Shown here: piece after piece, positions 19,324 to 28,242 of the stretch
Numbering within the stretch: the first letter of the stretch is position 1
Layout: each line of letters opens with the position of its first letter
From: Paenibacillus terrigena DSM 21567
GTDB lineage: Bacteria > Bacillota > Bacilli > Paenibacillales > Paenibacillaceae
NCBI RefSeq assembly: GCF_000374845.1
Contig: NZ_KB895427.1
Coordinates: 1-64,000 of the forward strand
Direction: 5' to 3'
DNA length: 64,000 nucleotides
The notes under the pieces: generated by a model
The model's database searches: none
Told to the model about the DNA's origin: nothing
What the model saw: the letters and a program-made list of their open reading frames with translations, nothing else
Made by a program: the position numbers and the translations under genes

Positions 19324-19830
19324 TTATCGTGATGAATGTCCTTGCAGAACCATGCAATGGAATTCAGCGATGCCTGTTGGGGTACGTCTGTCATAGGTAT
19401 CGGTAATTTCAAAACCTGCCTTCTGATAGGTGCGGATTGCACGCTTATTCCAGCTATGAACTTCAAGATCAATCTCATCTAGCGGTGCACGACGGATCGC
19501 TTCTTGTACAATGGTATCCATAAATCGGCTTCCTAATCCTTGTCCGCATAAATCGGGCCGCATACAGATGCCTAACCGGGTGACATCGACCATGGGGAAA
19601 AATTGCGCGAATCCGATCAACTCGCCGTCCGGGGATTCAATCGCACGGTATTGTTCATCACGAAGCTGCGGGTCTCCGAATTCGATTCCAATCTTCTGCA
19701 TCTCTTCCCATGGTAGGAATCCGTAGATATTGTATGGCGGTTCGAATTCCCAACTGCAGACGGCTGCTGCATGTGTTGTCGTCATTGGGACGATATGCAT
19801 GGCTGGCAAGTTGTCTTGGAATGCGTTCAT
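19324..19830 (-). CDS. GNAT family N-acetyltransferase
   Basis: 168 aa. The acetyl-CoA loop is in GICMRPDLCGQGLGSRFMD (R/Q-x-x-G-x-G/A pattern), followed by VHSWNKRAIRTYQKAGF, the typical GNAT motif B. Substrate unknown. Excellent SD (GAGGAGGT). Divergent from the rhodanese gene 61 bases away. Confidence 0.88.
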   Translation of the reverse strand: MNAFQDNLPAMHIVPMTTTHAAAVCSWEFEPPYNIYGFLPWEEMQKIGIEFGDPQLRDEQYRAIESPDGELIGFAQFFPMVDVTRLGICMRPDLCGQGLGSRFMDTIVQEAIRRAPLDEIDLEVHSWNKRAIRTYQKAGFEITDTYDRRTPTGIAEFHCMVLQGHSSR

Positions 19831-19891
19831 CGTTGACCTCCTCTATCCAAATCGATATTGTTATATTATAGCAAAAAGGAGGCGGTAGAAC

Positions 19892-20770
19892 ATGAGACAA
19901 GGTAACATTGTATCGATGGAATGGGTACATACGCATCTAGCGGATTCGAACGTAATTTTGGTTGATTGCCGGTTCATGATGGGCGGAGCTGCACCGGATT
20001 TGGGGCAGCGGCAATATGAAGAGGGTCATTTGCCTGGTGCTTTTTATTTGGATTTGGATCGGGACCTGTCATCTCCGGTTGGCGAACATGGCGGGAGACA
20101 TCCTCTCCCTCATCTGGATACACTAGCAGCCAAATTTAGCAGTATCGGAATCGATGGTTCGAAGCATGTCGTGGCCTATGATGATCAAGGTGGCATGATG
20201 GCTAGTCGTCTATGGTGGCTTTTACACTACACAGGGCATGCAGGCGGCGCTTCTATCATGGACGGAGGATACAGCGCTTGGGTAGCTCGGGAATATCCGA
20301 CAACCATCGAGAAACCGGAACCGACAAGTTCCGCAACCTATGTGCCGCAGATCGACAATCGCTTCGTCATTCATATCGACGAGTTACGGCAAGAAATGAC
20401 GAAGCCGGACGTCCTCCTGATTGACTCACGAGAAGCACCACGGTATCGCGGCGAGATCGAACCAATTGATCCTGTTGCGGGTCATATTCCGGGTGCGGTG
20501 AATGCGTTCTGGAAAGAAGCCTTGAATGAGCAGGGGACGTGGAGATCAGCAAAAGAGCAGAAAGTTCGGTTCGCGGAGCTTGGTGCAGATCAGGCAGAGC
20601 GTATAATCGTCTATTGCGGATCGGGTGTGTCGGCGTGTCCGAACGTGATCGCGCTGCAGGAAGCGGGATACCAGAATGTGCGGTTATATGCAGGAAGCTG
20701 GAGCGACTGGATTTCGTATAGTGAGAATCCGGTTGCGACGGCGGACGAGGAAGAACGGAAAGACAAATAG
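19892..20770 (+). CDS. Thiosulfate/3-mercaptopyruvate sulfurtransferase
   Basis: 292 aa, two tandem rhodanese domains (about 1-135 and 160-280). The first lacks the Cys (VAYDDQGGMMASR), as usual; the second carries the active Cys in YCGSGVSACPN. Moves sulfane sulfur to cyanide or thiol acceptors. AAAGGAGGCGG precedes ATG. The last codons (SWSDWISY onward) are repeated in a remnant at 22700-22768. Confidence 0.94.
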   Translation: MRQGNIVSMEWVHTHLADSNVILVDCRFMMGGAAPDLGQRQYEEGHLPGAFYLDLDRDLSSPVGEHGGRHPLPHLDTLAAKFSSIGIDGSKHVVAYDDQGGMMASRLWWLLHYTGHAGGASIMDGGYSAWVAREYPTTIEKPEPTSSATYVPQIDNRFVIHIDELRQEMTKPDVLLIDSREAPRYRGEIEPIDPVAGHIPGAVNAFWKEALNEQGTWRSAKEQKVRFAELGADQAERIIVYCGSGVSACPNVIALQEAGYQNVRLYAGSWSDWISYSENPVATADEEERKDK

Positions 20771-20787
20771 CAGTATGCGAAGTCCAA

Positions 20788-20829
20788 TACAGGGCACGGT
20801 GCGAAGAATGCCGTCGCTCTGTATTTTTT
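20788..20829 (+). terminator. Terminator of the rhodanese gene
   Basis: AATACAGGGCACGG pairs with CCGTCGCTCTGTATT; six T follow. Confidence 0.8.
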
Positions 20830-20939
20830 CGAGCCCTGGAGTCAACTCGAAGTCAACGGGCGACCCCTGAATGCACTGACAGGGCTGGTTAAGCCAAATG
20901 CGCGCTCGTATTCCTCACAGTGCGCTGTATAGAAACAAA

Positions 20940-20990
20940 GGGCCGAGATAGCCACTCTCAATGTGACTGTCTCGGCCCCAACTTTTAATC
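20940..20990. terminator. Bidirectional terminator
   Basis: GGGCCGAGATAGCC pairs imperfectly with GACTGTCTCGGCCC. Serves the minus-strand gene ending at 21052. Confidence 0.7.
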
Positions 20991-21051
20991 AATAACAAAA
21001 AAATTAATAAAACTGATCAACGATGAATCAGCAGAAACCAAATAAGCTTCT

Positions 21052-22275
21052 TTAACGAACATCTTTGGGAGGAAACTTTGTATATTGTATGATGGCATTA
21101 TCTTTGATAACTTTGCCTGATTTGTCCTGAACGAAGTTTTGATTAATCTCGATTACCCACTGATTCCGTAGAGAGAACTTTTCATAGTTATATTCTTTTT
21201 GCTGTGGTACAGAGATATTCTCAGACTTACCTGAGACAATATCGTATTTTTCATAGTAAGAGCCAATGACATCCGGGTCGCTATTTTCGTAATGTTTGAG
21301 CTTGAAATAATGCAATACGATTTGATCGGGCGAAAGCCAACTGTAAATCTCGACATACTGATTCGATGTAGGTTTAGTTTGAATCCTACGAACCAGTTCT
21401 CCGGATATTTTCTCGATATCGATCGCTTGCGAGGCGAAACTCCAATCGAATACGGCAGTATAAGGGTCTAACGCATGTTCCTCGCTTCCGTCGAAAGTAT
21501 ATGAACGCGTAATGTACTTGTCTTCTAATCCAAAATCGAATCGTTTGAAAATGTCCTGTGGTACTGTAACATTAGGGTTATGATTATGTATTTTATTGAC
21601 GACGTTACCATTCAAATCATATATAGTCCAAGCTTCAAAGTAGTTGCCTGTATTTGAAATAGAAATTGCATCATAAGGCCATTCGGCAGGAAATTTCTTT
21701 TTAATAACGAATGATGTGAGCTTTTTTAGGTCATAGTGAACGATTTCCCCCATGTTAGACGCCACCATAAGAATATCCTTGTTTTTATTTAACCAAATGG
21801 GACCACGGCCAAAACGAATGTTTTTTAATACATTATCGAATAACATTGTTTCTTTGCCACTAGGAATGTGAATGCTCTTTATGCTATAAATGGCTTTATT
21901 AGAGACAACCCTGGCAGAAGTGTAAATAAAGTCATCCTCAGTCAAAAACCCGATTGGCTTAATGAATTCTGCGCTGAAGTTGTCCACACCACCTTCAATG
22001 TCTCGACTGATAGCGATTCTTTTTGCAGTTTTGGTCAAGGTATTAAAGAAAAATAAATCCTCTTCAAAGTTATCTTTAAATAGCCAGTAAGTGACCCAGT
22101 TTCCTTTCCCGGGAGGCAAGTAAGTCCCCTGAACTCTGTACCCGCGGTCCTTCACTTCAATCCTAAGACCCTTTGACGTGTTTGTCAGTTGATAATTGCT
22201 TGGAACGCTAAAAGCAAGAGTGAATAAAGAAAATGTTATTAATATGATAAGAGGTATACTTTTTCGTAGGTTCAT
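21052..22275 (-). CDS. Secreted protein of unknown function, 407 aa
   Basis: A typical signal peptide (KSIPLIILITFSLFTLAFSVP, cleavage about 25), no lipobox. The mature part is rich in Tyr, Lys, Asn and repeated beta strands ending in polar turns (about every 45 residues), suggesting a beta-propeller; no family recognised. Clearly richer in A+T than its neighbours, and flanked on the right by gene debris, so it may be acquired. AGGAG six bases before ATG. Confidence 0.75.
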   Translation of the reverse strand: MNLRKSIPLIILITFSLFTLAFSVPSNYQLTNTSKGLRIEVKDRGYRVQGTYLPPGKGNWVTYWLFKDNFEEDLFFFNTLTKTAKRIAISRDIEGGVDNFSAEFIKPIGFLTEDDFIYTSARVVSNKAIYSIKSIHIPSGKETMLFDNVLKNIRFGRGPIWLNKNKDILMVASNMGEIVHYDLKKLTSFVIKKKFPAEWPYDAISISNTGNYFEAWTIYDLNGNVVNKIHNHNPNVTVPQDIFKRFDFGLEDKYITRSYTFDGSEEHALDPYTAVFDWSFASQAIDIEKISGELVRRIQTKPTSNQYVEIYSWLSPDQIVLHYFKLKHYENSDPDVIGSYYEKYDIVSGKSENISVPQQKEYNYEKFSLRNQWVIEINQNFVQDKSGKVIKDNAIIQYTKFPPKDVR

Positions 22276-22379
22276 CTTATTCTCCTGACGGTTTAAATTG
22301 AATGAAGCATCCTAGTCTGATTAAGATTATAAATGTTTTTGTAGGAAAAAAAAGGATATTTTATTTTTCAACTCTGAAT

Positions 22380-22419
22380 ACATCGTACAGTGGGCAATAC
22401 CCTGTGGCGATGTTTTTTA
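22380..22419 (+). terminator. Terminator with no gene before it on +
   Basis: ACATCG...GTGGG / CCCTG...CGATGT then TTTTTT. The nearest + gene is 1.6 kb to the left; probably a leftover of decayed sequence. Confidence 0.5.
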
Positions 22420-22498
22420 TGCCCCGAAGTCAACTTGGTTGAAGATCAGGAAAATAAGCGCCTAATATTATCACGGACCCCATCGATCATTCACGTAG

Positions 22499-22690
22499 GT
22501 CTGGCCTGTCTCCAATTCAATCTTAACGGTGTATGATGTACGCGTATTGACGAGCAGCACGCACGAAGGTACCCTTCAATATAGACAATTCGTGCTGCTA
22601 GCTCTCGTAAAAGCCTCGGACGGCAAATGGTATTTGGATCCGGACAACGATCAATTTTTGGATGAGCAGAAAGTTTACGGGATTCTATAA
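22499..22690 (+). pseudogene. C-terminal fragment of an unknown protein
   Basis: An open frame after an in-frame TAG (22496-22498) runs 63 codons to TAA and has no ATG or SD. The end reads YRQFVLLALVKASDGKWYLD then PDNDQFLDEQKVYGIL. Sequence quality is protein-like, so this is probably the tail of a lost gene. Parent family not recognised. Confidence 0.45.
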
Positions 22691-22699
22691 GTAAACCAT

Positions 22700-22768
22700 A
22701 GCTGGAGCGACTGGATTTCGTATCCGGACAATCCGATTGCGACAGGGGAAGAAGTAAGGAAAAGCATA
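22700..22768 (+). pseudogene. 3' remnant of a rhodanese gene
   Basis: 24 bases are identical to 20696-20719 of the intact sulfurtransferase gene, and the frame continues similarly: SWSDWISYPDNPIATGEEVR against SWSDWISYSENPVATADEEER. Ends in an in-frame stop. Only the last 20 or so codons survive. Confidence 0.75.
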
Positions 22769-22794
22769 AGTAATTGAGATTTGGAGTGATCGTT

Positions 22795-23250
22795 GTGGAG
22801 ATTCGAGTGGATGACCTGACCGGAGATAAAGTAAAAGCATTAATTATGGAGCATCTGAGCGGCATGTTTGAGAACTCACCGCCGGAAAGCGTCCATGCGC
22901 TCAATCTGCAGGGGTTGAAAAAATCTGAAATTACGTTCTGGAGTGCATGGGAACAAGATGAATTGCTTGGCTGCGGGGCACTTAAAGAGCTCGATGGAAC
23001 ACATGGGGAGATCAAATCCATGCGCACCTCTTCCTTGCATTTAAGAAAAGGCGTTGCTAGTCAGATCCTTGAACATATCATTGCCGTAGCTGAGCAGCGT
23101 CATTATAAGAGACTCAGTCTGGAGACGGGCTCAATGGAATCCTTTAAAGCTGCAAGGAATCTATATGAACGTTCCGGATTCCATTACTGCTCTCCATTTG
23201 CTGATTATATTGAAGATCCCTATAGTGTTTTTATGACAAAGGAATTATAA
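22795..23250 (+). CDS. GNAT family N-acetyltransferase
   Basis: 151 aa. Acetyl-CoA loop SLHLRKGVASQILEHII and motif B ESFKAARNLYERSGF are clear; the overall pattern (GCGALKELDGTHGEIKSM) resembles the YsnE/PhnO-like group. GTG 22795 is chosen because GGAGTG lies about six bases upstream; TTG 22774 would overlap the SD. Substrate unknown. Confidence 0.87.
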   Translation: MEIRVDDLTGDKVKALIMEHLSGMFENSPPESVHALNLQGLKKSEITFWSAWEQDELLGCGALKELDGTHGEIKSMRTSSLHLRKGVASQILEHIIAVAEQRHYKRLSLETGSMESFKAARNLYERSGFHYCSPFADYIEDPYSVFMTKEL

Positions 23251-23256
23251 TTGCTG

Positions 23257-23292
23257 GACCTCACGCACTTGCTTGCGTGGGGTTATTTATTT
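23257..23292 (+). terminator. Terminator after the acetyltransferase
   Basis: CCTCACGCA pairs with TGCGTGGGG around CTTGCT; TTATTTATTTT follows. Confidence 0.75.
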
Positions 23293-23300
23293 TCTAGTTA

Positions 23301-23351
23301 TTGACAAATGTTGGAGATCGATCTATTCTTGTATTGACTGATTTAGTCAAT
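23301..23351 (+). promoter_or_regulatory. Promoter and TetR-type operator of the hydrolase operon
   Basis: TTGACA (23301-23306), 17-base spacer, TATTCT (23324-23329). The predicted start, about 23336, falls inside the perfect palindrome ATTGACT-GATTT-AGTCAAT (23333-23351). A repressor bound there would block transcription. The operon encodes a TetR protein, the obvious candidate ligand-sensing repressor. Confidence 0.65.
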
Positions 23352-23399
23352 CAAAAATGAAATTAAAGCTGCAATGGTGTTTAAAGGAGGGTTTGCAAC

Positions 23400-24260
23400 A
23401 TGGAAACTGTGATGAAAGAGGATTTAGGTAAAGATTCATTTCACTATTCAACCGTTATTTCGCAAGATGGAACCCAGATCGGATATCGGAGCATTGGACA
23501 CGGCCCAGGGCTAATTGTCGTTCCTGGTGCACTTACGACTTCGGCTGAATTCACGACATTCGCACGCTATCTATCCGATACATTTACCGTCCATATCCTC
23601 GATCGTCGGGGACGCGGGGAGAGTGGACCTCAAGGCACAGAATACTCGATTCGCAAGGAATGTGAAGATATAATGGAGATACAGGCTTTAACAGGGGCCA
23701 CTTACTTGTTCGGCCACAGTTATGGGGGGCTTGCCGTGTTGGAGACCGTCCTAGCGAATCAGACATTTGAGAAAATAGCACTTTATGAGCCAGGCGTAGT
23801 TATTCATTCGGATCCAGCTGATTGGAATTGGCTATCCGAATATGAAGAAGACATGAGGAGAAAAGACTATAGAGGCGCATTCACAACCTTCGTACAAGGC
23901 GCGAGTCATAACTTCTTATCCCGAATACCCAAGTGGTTCGCAGATCTCAACTTGCGCATCGGGATACGCGGTGAGCACTGGAATCGAATTATGCAGCTTT
24001 TGCCGGAAAACCTGATAGAACATAAAGAAGTGCAACGCCTAGCATCTACGTACCGTAAATACGAGGCAATTCCTGCAGAAATACTCTTAATGTCAGGGAT
24101 GAAAAGTCCAAAGTCCGTACATCACATGATTCATGAACTGGATCATACCATCAAGCGGACGCAAATGATGACGATTCCGAAGCTGCATCACCTATCCCCT
24201 GAGAACGACTATTCGCCAATTCAAGTGGCACAACCCGTAAAGGCGTTTTTCCTCAGCTAA
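23400..24260 (+). CDS. Alpha/beta hydrolase
   Basis: 286 aa. Nucleophile elbow GHSYGG (Ser about 105), oxyanion region VVPGALTTSAEF, a later acidic residue and the His in LHHLSPEN complete the triad. No signal peptide. The substrate is probably a small ester or lactone, by family. GGAGGG SD. First gene of an operon with a TetR regulator 26 bases downstream and preceded by its likely operator. Confidence 0.88.
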   Translation: METVMKEDLGKDSFHYSTVISQDGTQIGYRSIGHGPGLIVVPGALTTSAEFTTFARYLSDTFTVHILDRRGRGESGPQGTEYSIRKECEDIMEIQALTGATYLFGHSYGGLAVLETVLANQTFEKIALYEPGVVIHSDPADWNWLSEYEEDMRRKDYRGAFTTFVQGASHNFLSRIPKWFADLNLRIGIRGEHWNRIMQLLPENLIEHKEVQRLASTYRKYEAIPAEILLMSGMKSPKSVHHMIHELDHTIKRTQMMTIPKLHHLSPENDYSPIQVAQPVKAFFLS

Positions 24261-24286
24261 AAACTATAACAAGGGAATGAATCGAT

Positions 24287-24877
24287 GTGTCACCTATCAG
24301 CGGAGAACAATTAAATCACAAACGCGATGAGCGCAGAGAACAAATTATTCAGGCTGCGATTAAAGTTTTTGCTAGACGGGGGATTATTGGAACCAAGATG
24401 AGTATGATCGCTGCCGAAGCGGGGGTCAGCCACGGTCTGGTGTATCATTATTTTGCGACGAAAGATGAACTGTTCACGTTGCTTATTCAAGGTGCAATAG
24501 AAGTATCGATCTCTTCCATTGAGGGCCTCTATGACGTTTCAGGATCGCCTACAGATAAGATAAAACTTCTAACAGAACATATTCTTGATCCGGGAAATAC
24601 ACCTTTCTTCATGCTGATCTACCAGGCGAACCATTCCGATGGTGTACCAGAAAAGGTAATAGAATTGATGCAACAATATCCTCTGCAAGCTTATATCGAA
24701 CGGCTGGTGCCTATATTCCGGGAGGGACAGCAGGCGGGCGAAATTGTGGAAGGAGATCTTGAAGAGCTCGTCGGCAACTATTTCACAATCCTATCGGGAA
24801 TTATGGTCTTAGGTGAAGGCTACCGTATTCCAGTGGTTGATTTTGTAATGCGGACCATCACCAAGACGATAAAATAA
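24287..24877 (+). CDS. TetR family transcriptional regulator
   Basis: 196 aa. N-terminal helix-turn-helix (about 14-60): QIIQAAIKVFARRGIIGTKM, then GVSHGLVYHYFATKDEL. The C-terminal ligand-binding domain is divergent. GTG start. Likely represses its own operon through the palindrome at 23333-23351; the inducer may be the hydrolase substrate. Confidence 0.92.
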   Translation: MSPISGEQLNHKRDERREQIIQAAIKVFARRGIIGTKMSMIAAEAGVSHGLVYHYFATKDELFTLLIQGAIEVSISSIEGLYDVSGSPTDKIKLLTEHILDPGNTPFFMLIYQANHSDGVPEKVIELMQQYPLQAYIERLVPIFREGQQAGEIVEGDLEELVGNYFTILSGIMVLGEGYRIPVVDFVMRTITKTIK

Positions 24878-24905
24878 GTATTTATCATATGAGAGGAGTA
24901 TGAGG

Positions 24906-25289
24906 ATGACGAGCAAAGAGAACAGAGAACTTATTGAACATTATATTGAGGCTTACAATGCATTTGATGTTGCAGGTATGGTTCAGCTCTTGCATCAAGA
25001 TATCGTCTTCAGGAATTTTGCTAATGGTGAGTTGAATACAGAAACCAGAGGGGTAGAAGAGTTCAAAATGCTAGCAGAACAATCCTCTCAGATTTTCTCA
25101 AGTCGTCGTCAGAGCATTGCCAGCTATAGTGCTGCAGATAACCAAATTGAAGTGAAAATTGATTATGAAGGCATTCTTGCCGTGGATTTGCCTAACGGAT
25201 TGAAGGCTGGAGATAAGCTGCAGCTGGAAGGTAAGTCCGTATTTGAGATGACTGATGGAAAACTCTCATTGATCGAAGATTACAGTTGA
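24906..25289 (+). CDS. SnoaL/NTF2-like protein
   Basis: 127 aa. ENRELIEHYIEAYNAFDVAGM then DIVFRN is the usual opening of the NTF2-like (SnoaL, DUF4440-type) cone fold. No residues that fix a reaction. ATG 24906 is spaced for GAGAGGAG at 24891-24898. 28 bases after the TetR gene, so possibly the third gene of that operon. Confidence 0.75.
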   Translation: MTSKENRELIEHYIEAYNAFDVAGMVQLLHQDIVFRNFANGELNTETRGVEEFKMLAEQSSQIFSSRRQSIASYSAADNQIEVKIDYEGILAVDLPNGLKAGDKLQLEGKSVFEMTDGKLSLIEDYS

Positions 25290-25331
25290 GTATCGTGATG
25301 TAACATGATGATCCACGCGGAGGATAGTATA

Positions 25332-25910
25332 ATGAGAACCTTTATATATATGGTTAGACACGGAGAATCACCCAAAATAGAAGGAAACGAGAGAACACGC
25401 GGTCTAACGGACAAGGGTAAATTAGATGCCCACATCATAACCGAATTATTGAGAGATGAAGGAATAGATCATTTTGTATCAAGCCCCTATCGAAGAGCTA
25501 CACTGACGATCGAGGAACTAGCTCAATCTTCGGGTAAAGAAGTCAACGTTCTTGAAGAGCTTAGAGAAACGGTGTTTGTAAGTGACGATAAGATTGTGCC
25601 TGATAAGGAGCTGTATCCTCTTGTTGAGAAGCTGTTCTCGGACCCAGAATATTCGGCACCTGGCGGGGAATCCATCATGATTTGCCAGAACCGTGCCATC
25701 CTAGCTCTGAAACGAATTTTGAAGGAATATCAGGGGCAGAAGGTTGTAATAGGAACGCATGGGGTTGTTATGACATTAATGATGGGATATTATGACCGTC
25801 AATACGACTTGGAGTTTCTGTGGAAGACCTCTAAACCAGATATCTACAGGATGGAATTCGATAAAGACGAACTCGTGGAAATTCAGAGATTATGGAAGGT
25901 TCAACTATAA
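25332..25910 (+). CDS. Histidine phosphatase (phosphoglycerate mutase-like)
   Basis: 192 aa. RHGES near the N terminus holds the phospho-accepting His (about residue 9); the second catalytic His is in GTHGVVM; SSPYRRATLT is the family's third signature. Start ATG 25332 fits GGAGGAT. Substrate unknown. Ends before a strong terminator. Confidence 0.88.
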   Translation: MRTFIYMVRHGESPKIEGNERTRGLTDKGKLDAHIITELLRDEGIDHFVSSPYRRATLTIEELAQSSGKEVNVLEELRETVFVSDDKIVPDKELYPLVEKLFSDPEYSAPGGESIMICQNRAILALKRILKEYQGQKVVIGTHGVVMTLMMGYYDRQYDLEFLWKTSKPDIYRMEFDKDELVEIQRLWKVQL

Positions 25911-25950
25911 AATTAAGGAAGTAAATTTAATAGCAGAGATCAGCAAAATA

Positions 25951-25983
25951 CAGCCTGGAACTCATGGTTCCAGGCTGTTCTAT
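25951..25983 (+). terminator. Terminator after the phosphatase
   Basis: CAGCCTGGAAC-TCAT-GGTTCCAGGCTG, nearly perfect, then TTC T. Confidence 0.8.
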
Positions 25984-26160
25984 ATCCATTTCCATAGAGA
26001 CGGGTTATCATATTCATCACGAAGCTCAGATTGAAGTACGAACAAAATGCTGCAACTATGATTTTTTTAATGCTATTTGTGATATGGTTAAAATATCCAA
26101 TAATACATATGAATTGAGAATTTACCCCCCATCCTATTGAAAAGGAGAACCTTCCGCCTG

Positions 26161-27552
26161 ATGGTTATACAGCTCATCTATTTTGGACTTATGTTTTGGT
26201 TTGGCTTATATCTGATCAATCGGGATATCAGAAACGTCCGGCTATTACTGACTGGACTTGGTGTATTGGTGTGCTCACTCGGATATGGAGCAGCTGTCTT
26301 GCTCCCCTACAGTGCAGCAGCCCAGCCCAATATGGTATTGGTGCTGAGCAAGGTGCGGGACATCGGCGGCTACTTACCTCTCGTATTGTGGCAAGGCGCC
26401 GTTCTATCGATGTTCGTTGTGCAGGCGCATCAACGGAGCCTAGTATGGCCGTTATGGAAGTATGGGCTAACGTCGTTAGTGCTAGGAAGCGGGATCTGGC
26501 TGACTGTCGTTAACAATCCGGAGCGCTATCGTATTTCCTATACAGCCGTTCTGTGTGTGCTGCTTATTCTGTTGCTGCTGTTCACTATATGGGGATCGAT
26601 GTCCAACGGGACGAAGCGACCGATTGTCTTCTATGCCTTCATTTATGTGCCGCTTCTGACCTTTATCTGCATGACGGCTGAGACGCTCTTTTACTTAGAT
26701 GGTGGATGGAGCCAAGGTATGCTCGTCGCAAACGGTGCTGGAATGCTGTTATTTGGCGGATATATATTGATTAAGGAAATCAGAGAGCAAGGCGAGACAT
26801 GGCTGCCCGATTTGTTCCGGTCGCTCGATTATTCCATCTTTTTTACGCTTATTTTTTCTGGGCAAGTGGCACTTGTTATTTGGCTCGGGACGGAGACGGG
26901 GTTCAGTGCTACGACACTGTCATTACTGATGGTCAGTATGATGATATCCATTGCATTTCAGGTGTTGGTGTATCCGATTCGGGCAATGCTCGACAGCTTT
27001 GCGCTCATGACGTTCCCCAAGCTTCGATCAGAGCGATCCAAGCTGCGGTTGGTCGAAAGTGTTCAAGTACGTATCAATGAAGAATCGAAGCCGGATGAAA
27101 TGGATGATGAGGAGCTCTACCGCCTCATTCGGCGGGCGCTCAGTAACTTAGGCAACCTGGAACGATTGGCGTCGAGCCCGCTTACACAATTGAAATTGAT
27201 GGACGAGAGGCTTCGAATGCGCGGAGCAGCGGATGGTGTGTTGGAACGGGCGAATGAGCTGAAGTCTTTGTTGATCCACAGTATTATGCAAATGAAGCCG
27301 AATCAGGATGAACCATTCGGCACAACAGATGAATGGAAATTCTACAATGCATTGTTCTTCCCCTATGTCATTGGAATCAAGCCATACAGTGTACGGTATT
27401 CGGACGATCAGTTGGACCAGACTTCCAAAGATGCGTTGGAGTGGTTCCGTACCTATGTGCCTGAACGAACCTGCTACAATTGGCAGAATGCTGGATCACG
27501 TCTGATTGCAACGAGTTTGAAGGAGAAAAATATCCTTAGTAGAGCACAATGA
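26161..27552 (+). CDS. Multi-span membrane protein with cytoplasmic tail
   Basis: About 463 aa. Eight or so hydrophobic helices to residue 280, starting VIQLIYFGLMFWFGLYLI, then a 185-residue soluble tail with many charged residues (RRALSNLGNLERLASSPLTQLKLMDERLRMRG). Layout resembles membrane-sensor proteins, but I see no kinase, GGDEF or helix-turn-helix. ATG 26161 is far (13 to 14 bases) from AAGGAG, so TTG 26137 remains possible. Unknown function. Confidence 0.7.
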   Translation: MVIQLIYFGLMFWFGLYLINRDIRNVRLLLTGLGVLVCSLGYGAAVLLPYSAAAQPNMVLVLSKVRDIGGYLPLVLWQGAVLSMFVVQAHQRSLVWPLWKYGLTSLVLGSGIWLTVVNNPERYRISYTAVLCVLLILLLLFTIWGSMSNGTKRPIVFYAFIYVPLLTFICMTAETLFYLDGGWSQGMLVANGAGMLLFGGYILIKEIREQGETWLPDLFRSLDYSIFFTLIFSGQVALVIWLGTETGFSATTLSLLMVSMMISIAFQVLVYPIRAMLDSFALMTFPKLRSERSKLRLVESVQVRINEESKPDEMDDEELYRLIRRALSNLGNLERLASSPLTQLKLMDERLRMRGAADGVLERANELKSLLIHSIMQMKPNQDEPFGTTDEWKFYNALFFPYVIGIKPYSVRYSDDQLDQTSKDALEWFRTYVPERTCYNWQNAGSRLIATSLKEKNILSRAQ

Positions 27553-27566
27553 ATAGACCTATAGAT

Positions 27567-27612
27567 ATGGCGGTTGTTTCCCGGGGAATACATGGGAAGT
27601 AGCCGCCATTTG
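27567..27612 (+). terminator. Hairpin after the membrane protein
   Basis: ATGGCGG pairs with CCGCCAT, with inner TTTCCC / GGGAA; weak T tail. Confidence 0.45.
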
Positions 27613-27740
27613 TGCTGCTAAACGAAGAAAAAACGCCATGTTGGCACCAAATGGCAGTGAAAAGCATGGTTCTGGCAGTGGTTTGTGATCTAAAGTCGGT
27701 GGTGTAAGCAAGAGAACCAAACCATTAGGAGGAATGTACA

Positions 27741-28214
27741 ATGTCTCAAGCAAGCATCCAAACCGCAATAACGGCACATCAATTGGTGATCGGATCCATT
27801 CAAGCAATTCCGGAAGAAATCTATGATATGACACCCGCAGGATTTAACAATACAATTCGTTGGAATGTTGGTCATATCGCCACGATGCTGAATTGGTTCC
27901 TCTCCGCAGGCCCTGCATTAAATACGAAGCTTCCGGAAAGTTATGTCGGCCTATTCATGTCCGGAACGAAACCGGCAGATTGGACCGCTGCACCGCCGTC
28001 GAAAGAGGAGCTCATTCAATATTTGTCCTTACAGCTTGATGATCTGTCCCACGTTAACCCCGAGTCGCTCATTATGCCATTGGACGTACCGTTTGAAATG
28101 GGGCCGCTGAAGTTCGCCACAGCAGGCGAGGTGTTTAACTTCGCGTTCATCCACGAAGCTGTGCATTTAGGGGTTATATCATCGCTTGTTAAAGCACTTC
28201 AAGTTGGTAATTAA
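27741..28214 (+). CDS. DinB family protein
   Basis: 157 aa four-helix bundle. Metal-binding His pattern: HQLVIGSI, then WNVGHIATML and HEAVHLGVI. Members include bacillithiol-linked transferases and DNA-damage-induced proteins; no specific substrate can be named. Expressed with the small membrane protein gene that follows at short spacing. Confidence 0.85.
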   Translation: MSQASIQTAITAHQLVIGSIQAIPEEIYDMTPAGFNNTIRWNVGHIATMLNWFLSAGPALNTKLPESYVGLFMSGTKPADWTAAPPSKEELIQYLSLQLDDLSHVNPESLIMPLDVPFEMGPLKFATAGEVFNFAFIHEAVHLGVISSLVKALQVGN

Positions 28215-28242
28215 GTATTCACGAATGAAAGAGGTGTTAACT

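Noticed and set aside
20830-20939. Further copy of the four-copy element after the rhodanese terminator
   Set aside because: Shares only scattered words (GAAGTCAAC, CCCCTGAATG) with it; the arms GCAAAGT / ACTTTG are missing.
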